Origin: Pseudarthrobacter sp. C4D7 | GTDB lineage: Bacteria > Actinomycetota > Actinomycetes > Actinomycetales > Micrococcaceae | NCBI RefSeq assembly: GCF_013359725.1 | Contig: NZ_JABFMW010000001.1 | Coordinates: 62,001 to 126,000 of the forward strand | Length of the DNA stretch: 64,000 bases | Direction: 5' to 3' | Part shown: piece after piece, positions 16,532 through 26,484 of the stretch | How positions within the stretch are numbered: the stretch's first letter is position 1 | How the letters are laid out: the number at the start of each line of letters is the position of its first letter | Translations under genes and position numbers: made by a program | Notes under the pieces: model-generated | What the model was told of the DNA's origin: nothing | Databases searched by the model: none | What the model saw: only the letters and a program-made list of their open reading frames with translations

Positions 16532-18292
16532 GTGACTTCGTTGAACGAACCAGCCCCGGACACCTCCGGGCTGGGCAGCCCTGACGCCCCCGACGCTGAG
16601 CTGGGCGCCCTTGCCGCGGCGCGGATCGCCGTCGACGCCCTGCTCGACGGCGGCGTTCTGCACGTGGTGGTATCGCCGGGTTCGCGGTCGGCCCCCATGG
16701 CGTACGCCCTCGCCGAAGCCTCTGCCGCAGGGCGGGTGGACCTGCTGGTCCGGATCGATGAGCGCGCCGCAGGCTTCACCGCGCTGGGACTGGCCCTGTC
16801 CAGCGGCTCGCCCGCAGCCGTCCTCACCACGTCCGGGACCGCCGTCGGAAACCTGATGCCGGCGGTGATGGAGGCCAATCACGCCGCCGTCCCGCTGATT
16901 GTCCTCTCGGCAGACCGGCCGGATGAGCTGCGCGGGACCGGAGCCAACCAGACCACGGTGCAGCCGGACCTCTTTGGCGAGCAGGTCCGGTTCGCCGCCG
17001 ATGTTCCCGCCGGCAGCAACCCCGAGCGGGCCATCCAGACCGGACTCTTCGCAGCCACCGGCGCCTTCCCGGACCTTCCGCCCGGCCCGGTCCAGCTCAA
17101 CCTCGCGTTCCGTGATCCGCTGGTTCCCGCACCCGGGGACCGGCTGCCCGACGCCGTGGATCGGCAGCGCTACCGGGTGGGGGCCGAACCGCTGGTCATG
17201 AACCTGCCGCCGGCGCCGGATACCCTGCCGGAGCGGCGGACGGTGGTACTCGCAGGGCACGACGCCGGTCCGGTTGCCGAAGCCTTCGCCCGCGCCCACA
17301 ACCTGCCGCTGCTGGCCGAGCCTTCCTCCAACTCCCGGTTCGGTCCCAACGCCGTGGGCCCATACCGGCTGCTGCTGGATCATTTCCGGGCCGGTTCCGC
17401 GCAGCCCATCAAGCGCGTGGTGCTGTTCGGCCGGCCCACGCTGTCCCGTCCGGTGGCCGCATTGCTGGCCAGCGCCGACGTCGAATCCGCCCTGTACCAG
17501 CCCGTTCCGGTGGCCTGGTATGAGCCCGGCCGCCGCACCGAGCTGCCGCTGGAGAACCTGGCAGACTTGGCGGAATTCGCCGGCCGGGGGGCATCAGACT
17601 GGCTGGACACCTGGCTGCTGGCGGGATCGGCCGCGCAGCACGCGCTGGACCAGGTGGTGTCCGCCGAAGCCGCCGCCAATGGACCGTCCGTGGCGGCGCT
17701 GGTCTGGAAGCACTCACGCGGCCAGCTGCTGCTCGGGTCCTCCAACGGCATCCGCGACGTGGACCTCGCCGGACTTCCCGCCGCGGACCCTGCCGCCACC
17801 GTGTACGCCAACCGCGGCCTGGCCGGCATCGACGGCACCATCTCCACCGCCACGGGCATCGCCCTCGGCGGCCGTCAGCAGACCACCGTCCTGCTGGGCG
17901 ATGTGACCTTCCTGCACGACGCCGGCGGCCTCCTCCTCGGCGCCGGCGAAGAACAGCCGGACCTGCGGATCGTTGTCCTGAACGATTCCGGCGGCGCCAT
18001 CTTCAGCCTGCTTGAGCACGGGGGAGTGGAGGAAGGCGGCCGCTACGGAGACGCCGTTGAGCGCCTCTTCGGCACCCCGCACTCGGTGGAAATCGCGGCA
18101 CTCGCCGCAGCGTACGGCGTCGGGCATTCCCTGGTGAGTACGACGGCGGGACTCGCCGAAGCGCTGGACCGGCCTGTGCAGGGGCGCAGCATCGTGGAGG
18201 TCCGCACCGACCGCCGGTCGCTGCGGCAACTCCACGCACGGATCAAGGATGCCGTGTCCGCTGCGGTGGAGGCAGTGCTGGCCGGGCAGTAG
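16532..18292 (+). CDS. menD: SEPHCHC synthase (MenD), 586 aa
   Basis: Thiamine-diphosphate enzyme that joins isochorismate and 2-oxoglutarate in menaquinone synthesis. Visible marks: VVSPGSRSAPMAYAL (N-terminal PYR domain), DERAAGFTALGLA with the catalytic Glu region, TSGTAVGNLMPAVMEA, ADRPDELRGTGANQT, and the ThDP/Mg site GDVTFLHDAGGLL...LNDSGGAIF in the C-terminal domain. I start at GTG 16532: CACACT lies exactly 6 nt upstream, suggesting a leaderless start, and the longer frame from 16487 begins in the repeat region. It is convergent with the amino-acid ABC operon across a 27-bp hairpin. Confidence 0.94.
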   Translation: MTSLNEPAPDTSGLGSPDAPDAELGALAAARIAVDALLDGGVLHVVVSPGSRSAPMAYALAEASAAGRVDLLVRIDERAAGFTALGLALSSGSPAAVLTTSGTAVGNLMPAVMEANHAAVPLIVLSADRPDELRGTGANQTTVQPDLFGEQVRFAADVPAGSNPERAIQTGLFAATGAFPDLPPGPVQLNLAFRDPLVPAPGDRLPDAVDRQRYRVGAEPLVMNLPPAPDTLPERRTVVLAGHDAGPVAEAFARAHNLPLLAEPSSNSRFGPNAVGPYRLLLDHFRAGSAQPIKRVVLFGRPTLSRPVAALLASADVESALYQPVPVAWYEPGRRTELPLENLADLAEFAGRGASDWLDTWLLAGSAAQHALDQVVSAEAAANGPSVAALVWKHSRGQLLLGSSNGIRDVDLAGLPAADPAATVYANRGLAGIDGTISTATGIALGGRQQTTVLLGDVTFLHDAGGLLLGAGEEQPDLRIVVLNDSGGAIFSLLEHGGVEEGGRYGDAVERLFGTPHSVEIAALAAAYGVGHSLVSTTAGLAEALDRPVQGRSIVEVRTDRRSLRQLHARIKDAVSAAVEAVLAGQ

Positions 18293-18316
18293 CCGCCGAC
18301 GCGCAAGTTAACCCAC

Positions 18317-18374
18317 GACGCGGAAATGCCCTGTCGCTGCCGGAATACCGGCAGCGACAGGGCATTTCCGCGTC
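18317..18374. terminator. Perfect 27-bp hairpin between convergent genes
   Basis: Arms 18317-18343 and 18348-18374 are perfectly complementary over 27 bp with a 4-nt AATA loop. It lies between the menD stop and the converging ABC ATPase stop, so a bidirectional terminator role is plausible. No T-run follows on the + side, and the length is far beyond what termination needs, so it may be a mobile palindrome that serves as a terminator. Confidence 0.75.
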
Positions 18375-18391
18375 GAAAAGGTGGACCCGCG

Positions 18392-19164
<773 letters not shown>

Positions 19165-19168
<4 letters not shown>

Positions 19169-20163
19169 CGTGCACTCTCCTCGGGGAAGTCCGTCTTCAT
19201 GGACCGCTGGGCATCAGCACCGGCGCCGGCGGCTTTGGCGGCTGCCGGGTTGACCGCTGCCGGGGCCGAGTTGTCCACGCCCCTGCCGTAGTACGCCTCA
19301 AGGTAGTGCTGTCCGACCATGAGGATGCTGGTGACCAGGAGGTACCAGAATGCCGCAACGATCAGGAGCGGGATCGGGAGGTAGATGCGGTTGGCGAGAG
19401 CGTTGGTGGCGAAGGTCAGGTCCAGGGTGAACGGAACGGCGAGGACCAGCGAGGTGGTCTTCAGCATGCCGATCGTTTCGTTGCCGGTGGGCGGAACAAT
19501 GATCCGCATGGCCTGCGGCAGGATGATTCGCCACATGATCTTGCCCTTGGACATGCCCAGTGCTTCGGCGGCTTCCTGCTGGCCCTTGTCCACGGACTTG
19601 AGGCCGGCACGGAAGATTTCCGCCAGGTAGGCGGACTCGTTGAGGCCCAGGCCCAGGATCGCGGGGATCAAGCCCTTGCTCGGATCCGACAGCGCGTAGC
19701 TGAACAGCTCGGGACCAAACGGGATGCCCAGGGTAAAGGCGGGGTACAGAACCGTCACGAGGCCCCAGAACACCAGCTGCGTGTAGACAGGGGTGCCGCG
19801 GAAGAACCACACCCACACCCAGCTGGTCCAGCGGAACACCGGATTGTCAGACTGCCGCATGACCGCCAGCAGGATGGCCAGGACGATGGCCAGCACCATG
19901 GACGCGACCGTCAGCAGGAGGGTCCAGCCCACACCCTGGACCACTTTCACGTCCAGGATGTAGGTGCCCACAACATCCCAGCGGAAGTTGGGGTTGGTGA
20001 ACAGGCTCTGCAGGAACGCGGCCACCAGGAGAAGGATGATGACGGCGCTGACCCACCGGCCGGGGTGGCGCACCGGCACTGACTTATTCAGTACCGGTGC
20101 GTCCCCGTGTTGATGGTGTTCCATGTGCACGCCTGACTTGTCGTCGGTAACGCGAAAACTCAA
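19165..20163 (-). CDS. Polar amino-acid ABC transporter permease, 332 aa
   Basis: Permease of the HisM/GlnP type: about five hydrophobic segments starting near residue 35, and the EAA loop [23 protein letters not shown] His-rich N-terminus (MEHHQHGD) and an Ala-rich tail extend beyond the usual 220-250 aa core. The start is TTG at 20163, overlapping the binding-protein stop exactly as the ATPase start overlaps this gene's stop; ATG 20124 is the alternative and would give 319 aa. It may work as a homodimer because only one permease is present. Confidence 0.9.
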
Positions 20164-21113
20164 GACTTAACCGCCGGGTTGACCTCGGACTTCGTGATGG
20201 CACCTTCGGAGTTGCCCCAGCCGTCCAGGATCTTCTTGTAGGAGCCGTCCTCCATCAGCTTGGTGACAGCCTTCTGGATGACCTCAGCCCAGGCAGTGTC
20301 GCCCTTGGCCACGGCGATGCCCTGCGGAGCGGAGTCATAAACGTCGCCCAGCTTCTCCAGCTGGCCGTTGGTCTGGGTCAGGGCGTAGCCGATGATGGGT
20401 GAGTCGGCGGCCATGGCGTCGATGCTGCCGTTGACCAGGCGGGTGGTGACATCGGTCTGGTTCTTCAGGGTGACGATGTCGATGGGCTTCTTGCCGTCGG
20501 CGACGCACTTCTTGTTGCGGTCGGCCAGGTCCGGGTCTTCCTGCACGGTGCCGGTCTGCACGCCGATGGACTTGCCGCAGACGTCATCCAGGGAGAATTT
20601 GTTGGGGTTGCCCTTCTTCACGGCCCAGGCGGTGCCTGCGTTGAAGTAGCTGACCATGTTCACGGCGCCCAGGCGTTCCGGGTTGATGGTGAACGAAGAG
20701 ATGCCCAGATCGTACTTGGGGCCGAGGGCCGGAAGGATACCGGTGAACTCAGCCGTCTGCACCTGGACCTTTAGTCCCAGGGTGGCGCCGATGGCCTTGG
20801 CGATGTCCACGTCGTAGCCCACCGGGGTCTGGCCGTCCGGACCGAGGAATTCGGCCGGGGCGTAGCTGGTATCGGAACCAACCGTGATGGTGCCCTTGGA
20901 CTTGATGGCGTCCGGCACCATGGCGGCCAGGGCGTCGTCCTTCTTGACGGTGCTGGGATCAAAGCTGGTGCTGGCGCTACCCGACGGGTTGGCCGCGCTG
21001 GTGGGACCCGTTTCCGAGGCGTTGGTGCATGCTGAGAGGGCCAGGGCGCTGATGGCGATCATGGTGGCGGCGGTCAGCTTGGTGGTGCCCAGGAGGGTAC
21101 GGGGAGTCTGCAT
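20160..21113 (-). CDS. Polar amino-acid ABC transporter binding lipoprotein, 317 aa
   Basis: Family 3 solute-binding protein. Signal peptide with lipobox L-S-A-C near residue 28 makes it a membrane-anchored lipoprotein; a Ser/Thr/Gly linker follows. Core segments: a GTITVGSDTSYAPAEF strand, GYDVDIAKAIGATLGLKVQVQ, SFTINPERL and IGVQTGTVQEDPDL. These fit a glutamine/polar amino-acid ligand, though the exact ligand cannot be read. AAAGG lies before the ATG. The 187 bp from here to the menF stop contain no gene that I can see, only the promoter region of this operon. Confidence 0.92.
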   Translation of the reverse strand: MQTPRTLLGTTKLTAATMIAISALALSACTNASETGPTSAANPSGSASTSFDPSTVKKDDALAAMVPDAIKSKGTITVGSDTSYAPAEFLGPDGQTPVGYDVDIAKAIGATLGLKVQVQTAEFTGILPALGPKYDLGISSFTINPERLGAVNMVSYFNAGTAWAVKKGNPNKFSLDDVCGKSIGVQTGTVQEDPDLADRNKKCVADGKKPIDIVTLKNQTDVTTRLVNGSIDAMAADSPIIGYALTQTNGQLEKLGDVYDSAPQGIAVAKGDTAWAEVIQKAVTKLMEDGSYKKILDGWGNSEGAITKSEVNPAVKS

Positions 21114-21300
21114 TTCTTACCTTTTGTTGCAGGGGCTATGAGGTACTAACGCGGCTTATAGTGTAACGCTCAACAAGAGAGGTACGTCACACGCAACTAA
21201 GTTTCACTATTGGATAACTGTATCGATGACAAAATCAAGCCTTCCAAAGCAGCAGCCGTCTGTCATCCCAGACTCCGCGGCCGGACGGCGCAAAATAACC

Positions 21301-22701
21301 TCAGCTGTTGATGCCCAGGGACTCCAGCATCGGCCGGAACTTGGCCCAGGTCTCGGCCAGTTCAGCTTCCGGCTGCGAGCCGTCCACGATGCCGCACCCG
21401 GCATACAGCCGCACGGTCTCGGGGGACTCGATGACCGCACCGCGCAGGGCGATGCCCCACTCGCCGTTGCCGGCCGCGTCCAGCCACCCCACGGGACCGG
21501 CGTATGGCCCGCGGTCCAGGTGCTCCAGCTTGCGGATCAGTTCCCCGGCCACCAGCGTGGGTGTTCCGCAGACAGCAGCGGTGGGGTGCAGCGCGTTGAT
21601 CAGGGCCAGGCAGGTGGGCACGTGGCCTTCCACCTCGGTGAGCTCGGCTTTCACGTCGGAGGCCAGGTGCCAGACGTTGGGCAGCTCCAGGATGAAGGGT
21701 TCGTCATGGGCATTCATCGCCTCGGAGAATGGCGCCAGCTGCTTGGTTAACGACTGGATGGCGATCTCATGCTCATGCCGCTGCTTCTCGGAACCGGCCA
21801 GGACGCGGGTGGCGTAGTCCATGGGCAGGCCGTCCTCGCCGTGCGCGTCGCGGCGGTCCAGGGTCCCGGCCAGGACGCGTGCCTGGGCGGTGCGCCCCTC
21901 CACCTGGATCAGCATCTCGGGGGTGGCACCCACCAGGCCGTCCACGCCGTAGGTCCAGCATTCGCGGTACCGCGCGGCCAGCTCCCGCAGCACATCCGCG
22001 GCATGTACGCCGGAGGGAATAGTTGCCACCACATCCCGCGCCAGCACCAGCTTCTCCAGGGCACCCGTGCGGATTTCGGCAACACCGGCGGCCACTGCTT
22101 CCATCCAGGCGTCCTCGCTGAGGGAGCCGGTGTGCAGCGTTGCGCCGGCAGCCAGCGAGAGGGGGCGGACGACGGCGCCACCCGCCGCGCCGGGCACGGC
22201 ACCCACGGACCCGTCCCCGGCTGAGTCTCCTGCCGGCGTCGTGCCTTCCGTGGCGGAGGCAGTGCGGGAACCGCCGCCCAGCCAGCGGTTCAGGGCCGCG
22301 AGGGCTGTCTCTTCGGTGAGCCGGCCGTCGTCGAACGTCAAGTGCGTGAGCCACGCCTGGTTGTCCCGCACGCCCACCACAACCTCGGGCACAATCAGCC
22401 GGGACTCGTGGGCCGACGTCTTGGAGAAAGCAAAGGAGCCAAAGGCTACGGGCCCGGTGCCTGGCAGCTCCACGGAATCCGCCACCTCGGCCTCCAGGAC
22501 CAGGTGCCGCCACCAGATGTCCGCCTCAAGGAACCGGTCCGGCCCCGTGGCGGTGAAGCGGGCGATCTCGCCGAAACCGGCCAGCCCGGCTTCGCGGCGG
22601 GTCCAGCAGAGGACATCGTCCCGGACCAGAAACGAAGGCAGTCCCCCGGGGAACGCTTTGCCATCCAGGGGGACCGTCAGGGTGCGGAACGTGCTCGTCA
22701 T
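21301..22701 (-). CDS. menF: Isochorismate synthase, 466 aa
   Basis: Chorismate-binding enzyme that makes isochorismate, the entry to menaquinone. The C-terminal catalytic half (from about residue 205) carries GALEKLVLARDVVATIP, ATPEMLIQVEGRTAQARVLAGT, HEHEIAIQSL, LHPTAAVCGTP and GPYAGPVGWLDAAGNGEWGIALR, all typical of the MenF/EntC family. A Gly/Thr/Ser-rich insert sits at about residues 160-185. It is divergent from menG, and menD and menC are nearby, so the menaquinone role is preferred over siderophore synthesis. Confidence 0.92.
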   Translation of the reverse strand: MTSTFRTLTVPLDGKAFPGGLPSFLVRDDVLCWTRREAGLAGFGEIARFTATGPDRFLEADIWWRHLVLEAEVADSVELPGTGPVAFGSFAFSKTSAHESRLIVPEVVVGVRDNQAWLTHLTFDDGRLTEETALAALNRWLGGGSRTASATEGTTPAGDSAGDGSVGAVPGAAGGAVVRPLSLAAGATLHTGSLSEDAWMEAVAAGVAEIRTGALEKLVLARDVVATIPSGVHAADVLRELAARYRECWTYGVDGLVGATPEMLIQVEGRTAQARVLAGTLDRRDAHGEDGLPMDYATRVLAGSEKQRHEHEIAIQSLTKQLAPFSEAMNAHDEPFILELPNVWHLASDVKAELTEVEGHVPTCLALINALHPTAAVCGTPTLVAGELIRKLEHLDRGPYAGPVGWLDAAGNGEWGIALRGAVIESPETVRLYAGCGIVDGSQPEAELAETWAKFRPMLESLGINS

Positions 22702-22812
22702 GATGAGACAACACTACTCCCGCGTACGCCGGCGCTTTCCCGGCCCCCGGACTCCCTCCAAAGGAGCCCGGCGGGGCTGGTCAGCACCGTCAGGAACATT
22801 TGAGACAATGTC

Positions 22813-23592
22813 ATGGTGAACCGAGCATCCTTGGATAAGCGTCCGGACGAAGTAGCCACGATGTTTGACGACGTCGCACCAAAATACGACGTCGTCAACG
22901 ATGTCCTCTCCATGGGGCAGACCCGCCGCTGGCGGAAGATCGTGGTGGATGCCATGGAAGTCTCCAAGGGCCAGCGGGTCCTGGACCTCGCGGCCGGAAC
23001 CGGTACCTCCAGCGAGCCGTATGCCGATGCCGGCATAGACGTCGTGGCCTGCGATTTTTCCCTGGGCATGCTGAAGGTAGGCAAGCGCCGCCGCCCGGAC
23101 ATCGACTTCATTGCCGGTGACGCCACCAACCTGCCGTTCGCCGACAACACGTTCGACGCCACCACCATCTCCTTCGGCCTTCGCAACGTCAACGAGCCCA
23201 AGAAGGCGCTGGCCGAGATGCTGCGCGTCACCAAGCCCGGCGGCCGCCTGGTCATCGCCGAGTTCTCCCAGCCGGTGGTTCCGCTGTGGCGCACCATGTA
23301 CACCGAATACCTGATGCGCGCCCTGCCCGCCATCGCCGTCAAGGTCGCCTCCAACCCGGACGCGTACGTCTACCTGGCCGAATCAATCCGCGCCTGGCCG
23401 GACCAGGACCACCTGGCCGCGTGGCTGCAGGAGAGCGGCTGGGAAAAGGTCACCTACCGCAACCTCACCGGCGGCATTGTGGCCGTGCACCGTGCGTTCA
23501 AGCCTGCCGAGTCCTCGCCTGACGGCGCTGCTGCCGCCATCGCTGCGCATAAAGGCCCGGTGGCCAAGCTGCGCCGCAACATCGTCCGCTGA
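22813..23592 (+). CDS. menG: Demethylmenaquinone methyltransferase, 259 aa
   Basis: SAM-dependent UbiE/COQ5-family enzyme that methylates demethylmenaquinone, the last common step of menaquinone synthesis. Marks: [24 protein letters not shown] near the start, SAM site [12 protein letters not shown], and [25 protein letters not shown]. An extra Ala-rich tail of about 25 residues follows the core. The start may be ATG 22813 or GTG 22816; GACAAT (22804-22809) lies exactly 6 nt before the GTG, so a leaderless GTG start is credible. menJ begins 3 bp after the stop. Confidence 0.93.
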   Translation: MVNRASLDKRPDEVATMFDDVAPKYDVVNDVLSMGQTRRWRKIVVDAMEVSKGQRVLDLAAGTGTSSEPYADAGIDVVACDFSLGMLKVGKRRRPDIDFIAGDATNLPFADNTFDATTISFGLRNVNEPKKALAEMLRVTKPGGRLVIAEFSQPVVPLWRTMYTEYLMRALPAIAVKVASNPDAYVYLAESIRAWPDQDHLAAWLQESGWEKVTYRNLTGGIVAVHRAFKPAESSPDGAAAAIAAHKGPVAKLRRNIVR

Positions 23593-23595
23593 CCT

Positions 23596-24927
23596 GTGAA
23601 GGTACTGATTGTCGGCGCGGGTCCGGCCGGATCCACCGCCGCGTACTACCTGGCCAAGGCCGGCCTTGAGGTCACGGTCCTGGAAAAGACGGCGTTCCCC
23701 CGCGAGAAGGTCTGCGGCGACGGGCTGACCCCGCGCGCCGTCCGCGAGATCCAGAAGCTCGGCCTGCCGCACCCGGAGAACGATGGCTGGCGCCGGAACA
23801 AGGGCCTGCGCCTGATCGCCGGCGGCCGCACCATCGAGCTGCCCTGGCCCGAGGTGTCCGACTTCCCGCAGTACGGCCTGATCCGGACCCGACTGGGCTT
23901 CGATGAGGAACTGGCGCGGCACGCGGAGGCCGCCGGGGCCACCATCCTTGAGCGGCACAGCGTCACCGAAGCACTGCGGGACGACGCCGGCCGGGTCACC
24001 GGTGTCCGCGCAGCGCTCCTGGACGAGTCCGGACGCAAGACGGGGGAGACGCGTGACTTCAGCGCCGACGTCGTGCTTGCTGCCGACGGCAACTCCACCC
24101 GCACCGCCGTGTCCCTTGGGATCCAAAAGCGTGACGACCGCCCGCTAGGCGTGGCCGTCCGCACCTACTTCACCTCCCCGCGCACCGACGACGACTGGAT
24201 GGAAGGCTGGCTGGAGCTTCCCGGCCGCGACGGCAAGCTGCTGCCCGGCTACGGCTGGGTGTTCGGCGTGGGCGACGGCACCTCCAACGTGGGCCTGGGC
24301 ATCCTGAACTCCTCCAAGGAATTCGGCAAGCTCGACTACAAGCAGGTCCTGCGCGAATGGACCGCAGGCATGCCCGCCGACTGGGGCTTCACGCCGGAGA
24401 ACCAGGTGGGGGAGATCCGCGGCGCCGCGCTCCCGATGGGCTTCAACCGCACCCCCCACTATTCGCCCGGCCTGCTCCTGCTGGGCGACGCCGGCGGCAT
24501 GGTCTCGCCGTTCAACGGCGAAGGCATCTCCTACGCCATGGAGTCCGCGCGCTTCGCTGCCGAGTTCATCATCGATGCCTCCTCGCGCACGGCTGCTTCC
24601 GGCGGAACGTACGACGCCGATGCGCACCTTTCGCGGTACGCGGACTATGTGCGGGACCAGTGGGGCTCGCACTTCACCCTTGGCCGGGCTTTCGCCGCTC
24701 TGATCGGGAAGCCGGCCGTCATGAAGCTCGCACTGCGGACCGGCATGCCCATCCCGGTGCTGATGCGGTTCGTGGTTCGGCTCCTTGCCAACCTCACCGA
24801 TCCCGCCGCGAAGGGCTTCGAGGACCGGGTGATCCGCGTTCTGGAATCCTTGGTCCCGGCCACATCCAATACCCCGTCAGCTCCGAACCAGCGGTATCCG
24901 CAACAAAAAGTTAGGGTTAACCCGTGA
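23596..24927 (+). CDS. menJ: Geranylgeranyl reductase-type menaquinone reductase (MenJ-like), 443 aa
   Basis: FAD-dependent reductase of the geranylgeranyl reductase family, expected to saturate one isoprene unit of the menaquinone side chain. It starts with the dinucleotide-binding V-G-A-G-P-A-G-S-T-A-A-Y-Y, continues with PREKVCGDGLTPRAV, and has the FAD motif LLLGDAGGMVSPFNGEGI. Order menG-menJ-polyprenyl synthase matches M. tuberculosis, where the homologue (Rv0561c) is MenJ, and Arthrobacter menaquinones are commonly dihydrogenated. The symbol rests on family and synteny. GTG start; the stop overlaps the next gene (GTGA). Confidence 0.88.
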   Translation: MKVLIVGAGPAGSTAAYYLAKAGLEVTVLEKTAFPREKVCGDGLTPRAVREIQKLGLPHPENDGWRRNKGLRLIAGGRTIELPWPEVSDFPQYGLIRTRLGFDEELARHAEAAGATILERHSVTEALRDDAGRVTGVRAALLDESGRKTGETRDFSADVVLAADGNSTRTAVSLGIQKRDDRPLGVAVRTYFTSPRTDDDWMEGWLELPGRDGKLLPGYGWVFGVGDGTSNVGLGILNSSKEFGKLDYKQVLREWTAGMPADWGFTPENQVGEIRGAALPMGFNRTPHYSPGLLLLGDAGGMVSPFNGEGISYAMESARFAAEFIIDASSRTAASGGTYDADAHLSRYADYVRDQWGSHFTLGRAFAALIGKPAVMKLALRTGMPIPVLMRFVVRLLANLTDPAAKGFEDRVIRVLESLVPATSNTPSAPNQRYPQQKVRVNP

Positions 24928-26024
24928 CCAACTCCGCAGACCACAGCTGGACGCACGCCGGGCACGGCCTGCCGGACTCCGAACCCAGCCTCAACACCAC
25001 CGCCATCGCCACAGGCCTCCAGCTGCCTGCTGGATTTGCGGCCATCGCGGGGGATGACGAGCTGGGCCCGGCCATCACCAACAACCTGGCCAAGGTGGAG
25101 AAGAAGCTCCGCGAGGCCATCGCCAACTCCGATCCCCTGGCTGACGCAACGTCGCGCCACCTGGTGGAAGCCGGTGGCAAGCGGATCCGGCCCCTGCTGA
25201 CCCTGCTCTGCGCCCACCTCGGCGATGCCTCGCTGCCCGCCGTGGTGCAGGCCGCAGTCGTGGTGGAGCTGACGCACCTGGCCACCCTGTACCACGACGA
25301 CGTCATGGACTCCGCCCCCTTCCGCCGCGGCGCCCCCACCGCGCACGAGGTGTGGGGCAACTCCGTCGCCGTCCTGACCGGGGACCTGATCTTTGCCCGC
25401 GCGTCCATCCTGGTGTCCGAGCTCGGAGGCCGCGCACTGGGCATCCAGGCGCGCACCTTCGAGCGGCTGTGCCTGGGCCAGCTGCACGAGACCGTGGGCC
25501 CGCGGCCGGATGAAGATCCGGTGGAGCACTACCTCTCCGTCATCGCCGACAAGACCGGTTCGCTGGTTGCCGCCTCCGGCCAGTTCGGTGCCATCTTCTC
25601 CGGCGCCGACGAAGCCTACGAGGACGTCCTGGTGGAGTACGGCGAGAAGGTGGGCGTGGCCTTCCAGCTCGCCGACGACGTCATCGATGTCACCGGCGTG
25701 AAGGTGAAGTCCGGCAAGTCCCCGGGAACCGACCTGCGCGAAGGGGTTCCCACGCTGCCGGTGCTGCTCCTGCGCAAGGCTGCCGCCGACGGCGACCAGT
25801 CCGCCGTCGACCTCCTGACCCTGATCGACGGCGACCTGTCCTCCGATGAGGCCCTGGCTGCAGCCGTTGCCGGGCTGCGCGAGCACCCTGTCACCGCCGA
25901 GTCCTGGGTGGTGGCGCGGCAGTGGGCCAAGGAAGCCATTGACGCCCTGGCTCCGCTGCCCGAAGGCGTGGTCAAGGAGTCGCTGTCCAACTTCGCGCTG
26001 GCCGTGGTGGACCGCGCCAGCTGA
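24924..26024 (+). CDS. Long-chain polyprenyl diphosphate synthase, 366 aa
   Basis: Trans-isoprenyl diphosphate synthase making the menaquinone side-chain precursor. First Asp-rich motif H-D-D-V-M-D within LATLYHDDVMDSAPFRRG; second motif L-A-D-D-V-I-D. The segment GGKRIRPLLTLLCAHLGD carries the diphosphate-binding Lys/Arg. An N-terminal extension of about 35 residues precedes the core. Product length cannot be fixed from sequence, but heptaprenyl to nonaprenyl fits the menaquinone context. Starts at GTG overlapping the menJ stop. A 17-bp hairpin terminator follows. Confidence 0.92.
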   Translation: MTNSADHSWTHAGHGLPDSEPSLNTTAIATGLQLPAGFAAIAGDDELGPAITNNLAKVEKKLREAIANSDPLADATSRHLVEAGGKRIRPLLTLLCAHLGDASLPAVVQAAVVVELTHLATLYHDDVMDSAPFRRGAPTAHEVWGNSVAVLTGDLIFARASILVSELGGRALGIQARTFERLCLGQLHETVGPRPDEDPVEHYLSVIADKTGSLVAASGQFGAIFSGADEAYEDVLVEYGEKVGVAFQLADDVIDVTGVKVKSGKSPGTDLREGVPTLPVLLLRKAAADGDQSAVDLLTLIDGDLSSDEALAAAVAGLREHPVTAESWVVARQWAKEAIDALAPLPEGVVKESLSNFALAVVDRAS

Positions 26025-26036
26025 TTTCAGTTCTCC

Positions 26037-26084
26037 AGAAGCCCGGGACCTCTGGTTGATCCAGCCGAGAGGTGCCGGGCTTCT
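26037..26084 (+). terminator. Terminator after the polyprenyl synthase gene
   Basis: Arms 26037-26053 (AGAAGCCCGGGACCTCT) and 26068-26084 pair with one mismatch in 17, loop 14 nt, then TTCGTTGG. It directly follows the stop codon and likely ends the menG-menJ-synthase transcript. Confidence 0.75.
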
Positions 26085-26119
26085 TCGTTGGTCCCGTATT
26101 AGTTGCCGTTAAACGGGAC

Positions 26120-26161
26120 AGCCCCGGTCCTCAACAACCGAAGCTGCTGTGGACCGGGGCT
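26120..26161. terminator. Second hairpin, AGCCCCGGTCC stem
   Basis: An 11-bp perfect stem (26120-26130 with 26151-26161) and a 20-nt loop, 36 bp after the first terminator. Probably a back-up terminator. The region from here to 26484 holds no gene I can support; it contains TGACAAATCTGTCA (26219-26232), a small inverted repeat, and the family B palindrome. Confidence 0.5.
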
Positions 26162-26318
26162 ATCTCTCCGTTCGCATCAGACCCGCCGGAGGCGTTTAGC
26201 GGATCCGTGAATAGCTTATGACAAATCTGTCACAGAGCGCAAGTCCGCTGTAACTGCATCTGTCAAAATGTTTTTCCTGCCGAGTCTCCGCCGTACGCAG
26301 TTGAACAGCTCCCGCACG

Positions 26319-26403
26319 ATTGCGTGATTTTTGGCCGGACGGGTGGCTCCGCACCCCGCGGATACGCGGGACAGGCAGCCCGCGAGCCCAGAAATCACGC
26401 AAT
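26319..26403. repeat. Palindromic repeat, family B copy 1
   Basis: Arms ATTGCGTGATTTTTGG (26319-26334) and CCAGAAATCACGCAAT (26388-26403) pair at 15 of 16 positions around a 53-nt GC-rich centre that has its own small stem (CCGCG/CGCGG). The same TTGCGTGATTT core recurs at the far side of the next gene. Confidence 0.75.
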
Positions 26404-26484
26404 TGCGTCAGCGACTCTGGTGGCGTTATCCACATGGAGAGCATCGTCTGCGTCGTGGCGGGCTGGGCGCAGACACGATGAGGC

